A stretch of 7,991 bases of DNA. Source: Pseudomonadota bacterium (GTDB lineage: Bacteria > Pseudomonadota > Gammaproteobacteria > Steroidobacterales > Steroidobacteraceae). Every line of letters begins with the position of its first letter. Within the stretch, counting starts at the first letter, position 1. The position numbers and the translations under genes are program-made. This document shows, one piece after another, positions 6,638 to 7,991 of this stretch. The notes below the pieces were generated by a model. It was not told the origin of the DNA and did not search any database. It saw only the letters and a program-made list of their open reading frames with translations. The DNA lies in NCBI GenBank assembly GCA_021850555.1, contig JAJZLX010000776.1, positions 1 through 7,991 on the forward strand. Direction: 5' to 3'.

Positions 6638-7894
6638 TCAATGCCTGTAGGGCCAGTGGCCGTGGCCATACTCGTCGAGGCTCTCCGCGCCGCGTGCGAA
6701 GCGATCGAGGGCGTAGCAACGTACGAGCGGGTGCTCCTCGTCGCGGGCGATCGTCGCGGCCAGGCACCAGCCGACCGCCGGAGTGGCCTTGAACCCCTGG
6801 TAGCACCAGCCGCCGTTCAAATACAGATGCCTGATCGGCGTGCGACAGATGAACGGTCCTCCATCGGGCGTCATGTCCTGGATGCCCGCCCAGTGGCGCA
6901 GCAGCTTCAATCTCGACATGCCCGGAATCAGCGCCACGGCGCACTCGGCCACCTGCCGCACTTTCGGAAATTGGCCGCGCTGGGTGTAACTGTTGAATCC
7001 GTCGATATGGCCTCCGAACACCAGACCGCCCTTGTCCGACTGCGAGATGTAGAAGAGCTCCGCCCCGAAGGAGATCACGTGGTTCACGAACGGCTTGATG
7101 GGCTCGGTGACGAAAGCCTGCAGCAGATGGCTCTCGATCGGGAGCCTGAGACCGGCGAGGCCCGCAACGTGCGATGAGTGACCGGCGACGGCGATGGCGA
7201 CCCGGTCCGCGAGGATTCTCCCCCGGCTCGTCTCGACCCCGCGCACACCGCCCCGATCCTGGAGGAATCCCGTGACCTCGCAGCCCTCGATGATATCGAC
7301 CCCCAGGGAGTCGGCGGCCCGGGCATAGCCCCAGGCGACTGCATCGTGGCGGACCGTGCCCGCCCTGCTCTGCAGCAACCCGCCGAGTACGGGGAAGCGG
7401 GCGGCCGCGGAATAATCGAGATAAGGGAGCAGGCGCCGCACCTGCGCACGGTCCAGAAGCTCGGCATCGATTCCGTTCAGGCGCATGATGTTACCCCGGC
7501 GGGCGAGCGCATCCATCTGCGCGGGCGAGTGGCCGAGGACGATCTGTCCTCTCTGCGAGAGCATCACATTGAAATTGAGCTCATGCGACAGTCCCTCCCA
7601 CAGCTTCAAAGAGAACTCGAAGAACTCCGTGTTGCCCTTCATCATGTAGTTCGAGCGCACCAACGTCGTATTGCGCCCGACGTTGCCCGCGCCGATGTGA
7701 GCCCGCTCCACGACCGCGATACGATCCATGCCGTGATTGGCGGCCAGATAATAGGCGGTGGCGAGGCCGTGGCCGCCGCCGCCGATGATCACGACATCGT
7801 AATGGCTGCGCGGCTTCGCCTCCCGCCATGCGCGCGGCCAGGGCCGGTCCGAGAGCGCATGCCGAACGAGCCGGGACAGCGAGTAACGATACAT
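6638..7894 (-). CDS. soxB: Sarcosine oxidase, beta subunit (catalytic flavoprotein)
   Basis: The product is 418 residues, close to the usual length of about 405-420. It starts with a typical SoxB lead (YSLSRLVRHAL...WPRAWR) and then a DAO-type FAD-binding unit, DVVIIGGGGHGLATAYYL at 33-50, Glu63, and HIGAGNVGRNTTLVRSNY at 66-83. VRHDAVAWGYARAAD (181-195) contains His183, at the position of the histidine that carries covalent FMN in characterised enzymes. The C-terminus has GIQDMTPDGGPFI (337-349) and GGWCYQGFKAT (361-371). This subunit oxidises the N-methyl group of sarcosine or a similar amine, with O2 as final acceptor. The start at 7894 gives the family N-terminus, but its ribosome site is weak (only GCGGG-like purines upstream). 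Only 18 nt separate it from the upstream gene stop, so it may be co-transcribed with that gene. Confidence 0.96.
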   Translation of the reverse strand: MYRYSLSRLVRHALSDRPWPRAWREAKPRSHYDVVIIGGGGHGLATAYYLAANHGMDRIAVVERAHIGAGNVGRNTTLVRSNYMMKGNTEFFEFSLKLWEGLSHELNFNVMLSQRGQIVLGHSPAQMDALARRGNIMRLNGIDAELLDRAQVRRLLPYLDYSAAARFPVLGGLLQSRAGTVRHDAVAWGYARAADSLGVDIIEGCEVTGFLQDRGGVRGVETSRGRILADRVAIAVAGHSSHVAGLAGLRLPIESHLLQAFVTEPIKPFVNHVISFGAELFYISQSDKGGLVFGGHIDGFNSYTQRGQFPKVRQVAECAVALIPGMSRLKLLRHWAGIQDMTPDGGPFICRTPIRHLYLNGGWCYQGFKATPAVGWCLAATIARDEEHPLVRCYALDRFARGAESLDEYGHGHWPYRH

Positions 7895-7912
7895 TTGGCC
7901 GGGCCCGCAACG

Positions 7913-7991
7913 CTACCCGGCGGACCCCGGGCGCGCGAGGCACGGCTGCAGCGCCCGGCCGCGCTCCACGAGCGTGTACAGCACCGCCGGG
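7913..7991 (-). CDS. C-terminal tail of a probable HxlR-type winged-helix regulator (partial)
   Basis: The last 25 codons of an open frame enter from the right edge and end at TAG (7915-7913). They read PAVLYTLVERGRALQP followed by CLARPGSAG. The first part resembles the wing and last helix of HxlR-family (or less likely MarR/PadR-type) regulators, in which a Y-x-L-T-x-x-G-x-x-L pattern is common. The Val in place of the usual Thr and the short Pro/Gly-rich end differ from the family norm. With so few residues the call is tentative. The gene could regulate the sox set directly downstream, but this cannot be judged from the tail. Confidence 0.4.
   Translation of the reverse strand, partial: PAVLYTLVERGRALQPCLARPGSAG

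Noticed and set aside
7966..7986. Similarity of ACGAGCGTGTACAGCA here to ACGAGTGTACAGCA near the promoter at 2639-2652
   Set aside because: The two match over a dozen or so bases with a gap, and the right-hand copy lies in a coding region. Chance is a sufficient explanation.

Overview
The window is a GC-rich, tightly packed stretch of bacterial DNA in which every supported gene reads on the minus strand, from right to left. Codon use is strongly GC3-biased, genes overlap by a few bases, and the protein families point to a proteobacterium. I cannot name a genus from the sequence alone.

Right to left, the layout is as follows. (1) At the right edge lies the last 25 codons of a gene whose tail resembles an HxlR-type winged-helix regulator. 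(2) A complete soxB-soxD-soxA-soxG set follows (7894 to 2744) and encodes the beta, delta, alpha and gamma subunits of a heterotetrameric sarcosine oxidase. The four genes are separated by 3 nt or less, or overlap, and so look like one transcript. (3) A 132-nt gap (2612-2743) contains a good sigma70-type promoter (TTGACC, 17 nt, TACACT). (4) Next is a Rieske non-haem iron oxygenase large subunit (2611 to 1412). (5) It overlaps by 11 nt the start of a phytoene-dehydrogenase/PYROXD2-like FAD oxidoreductase, which runs off the left edge.

The sox set would oxidatively demethylate sarcosine or a related N-methyl amino acid and pass the methyl carbon to tetrahydrofolate. Rieske oxygenases of several subfamilies demethylate quaternary or tertiary amines. 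A plausible reading is therefore a catabolic island in which the Rieske enzyme and the FAD oxidoreductase act upstream of, or in parallel with, the sarcosine oxidase-like complex. The actual substrate is not revealed by the sequence. No reductase for the Rieske enzyme and no transporter is present in the window. The SoxA and SoxB sequences differ from the textbook enzyme at two conserved C-terminal motifs, so the complex may belong to a subfamily with a different substrate.

I found no RNA genes, insertion sequences, CRISPR arrays or clear terminators. All long plus-strand open frames look like antisense shadows of the minus-strand genes.
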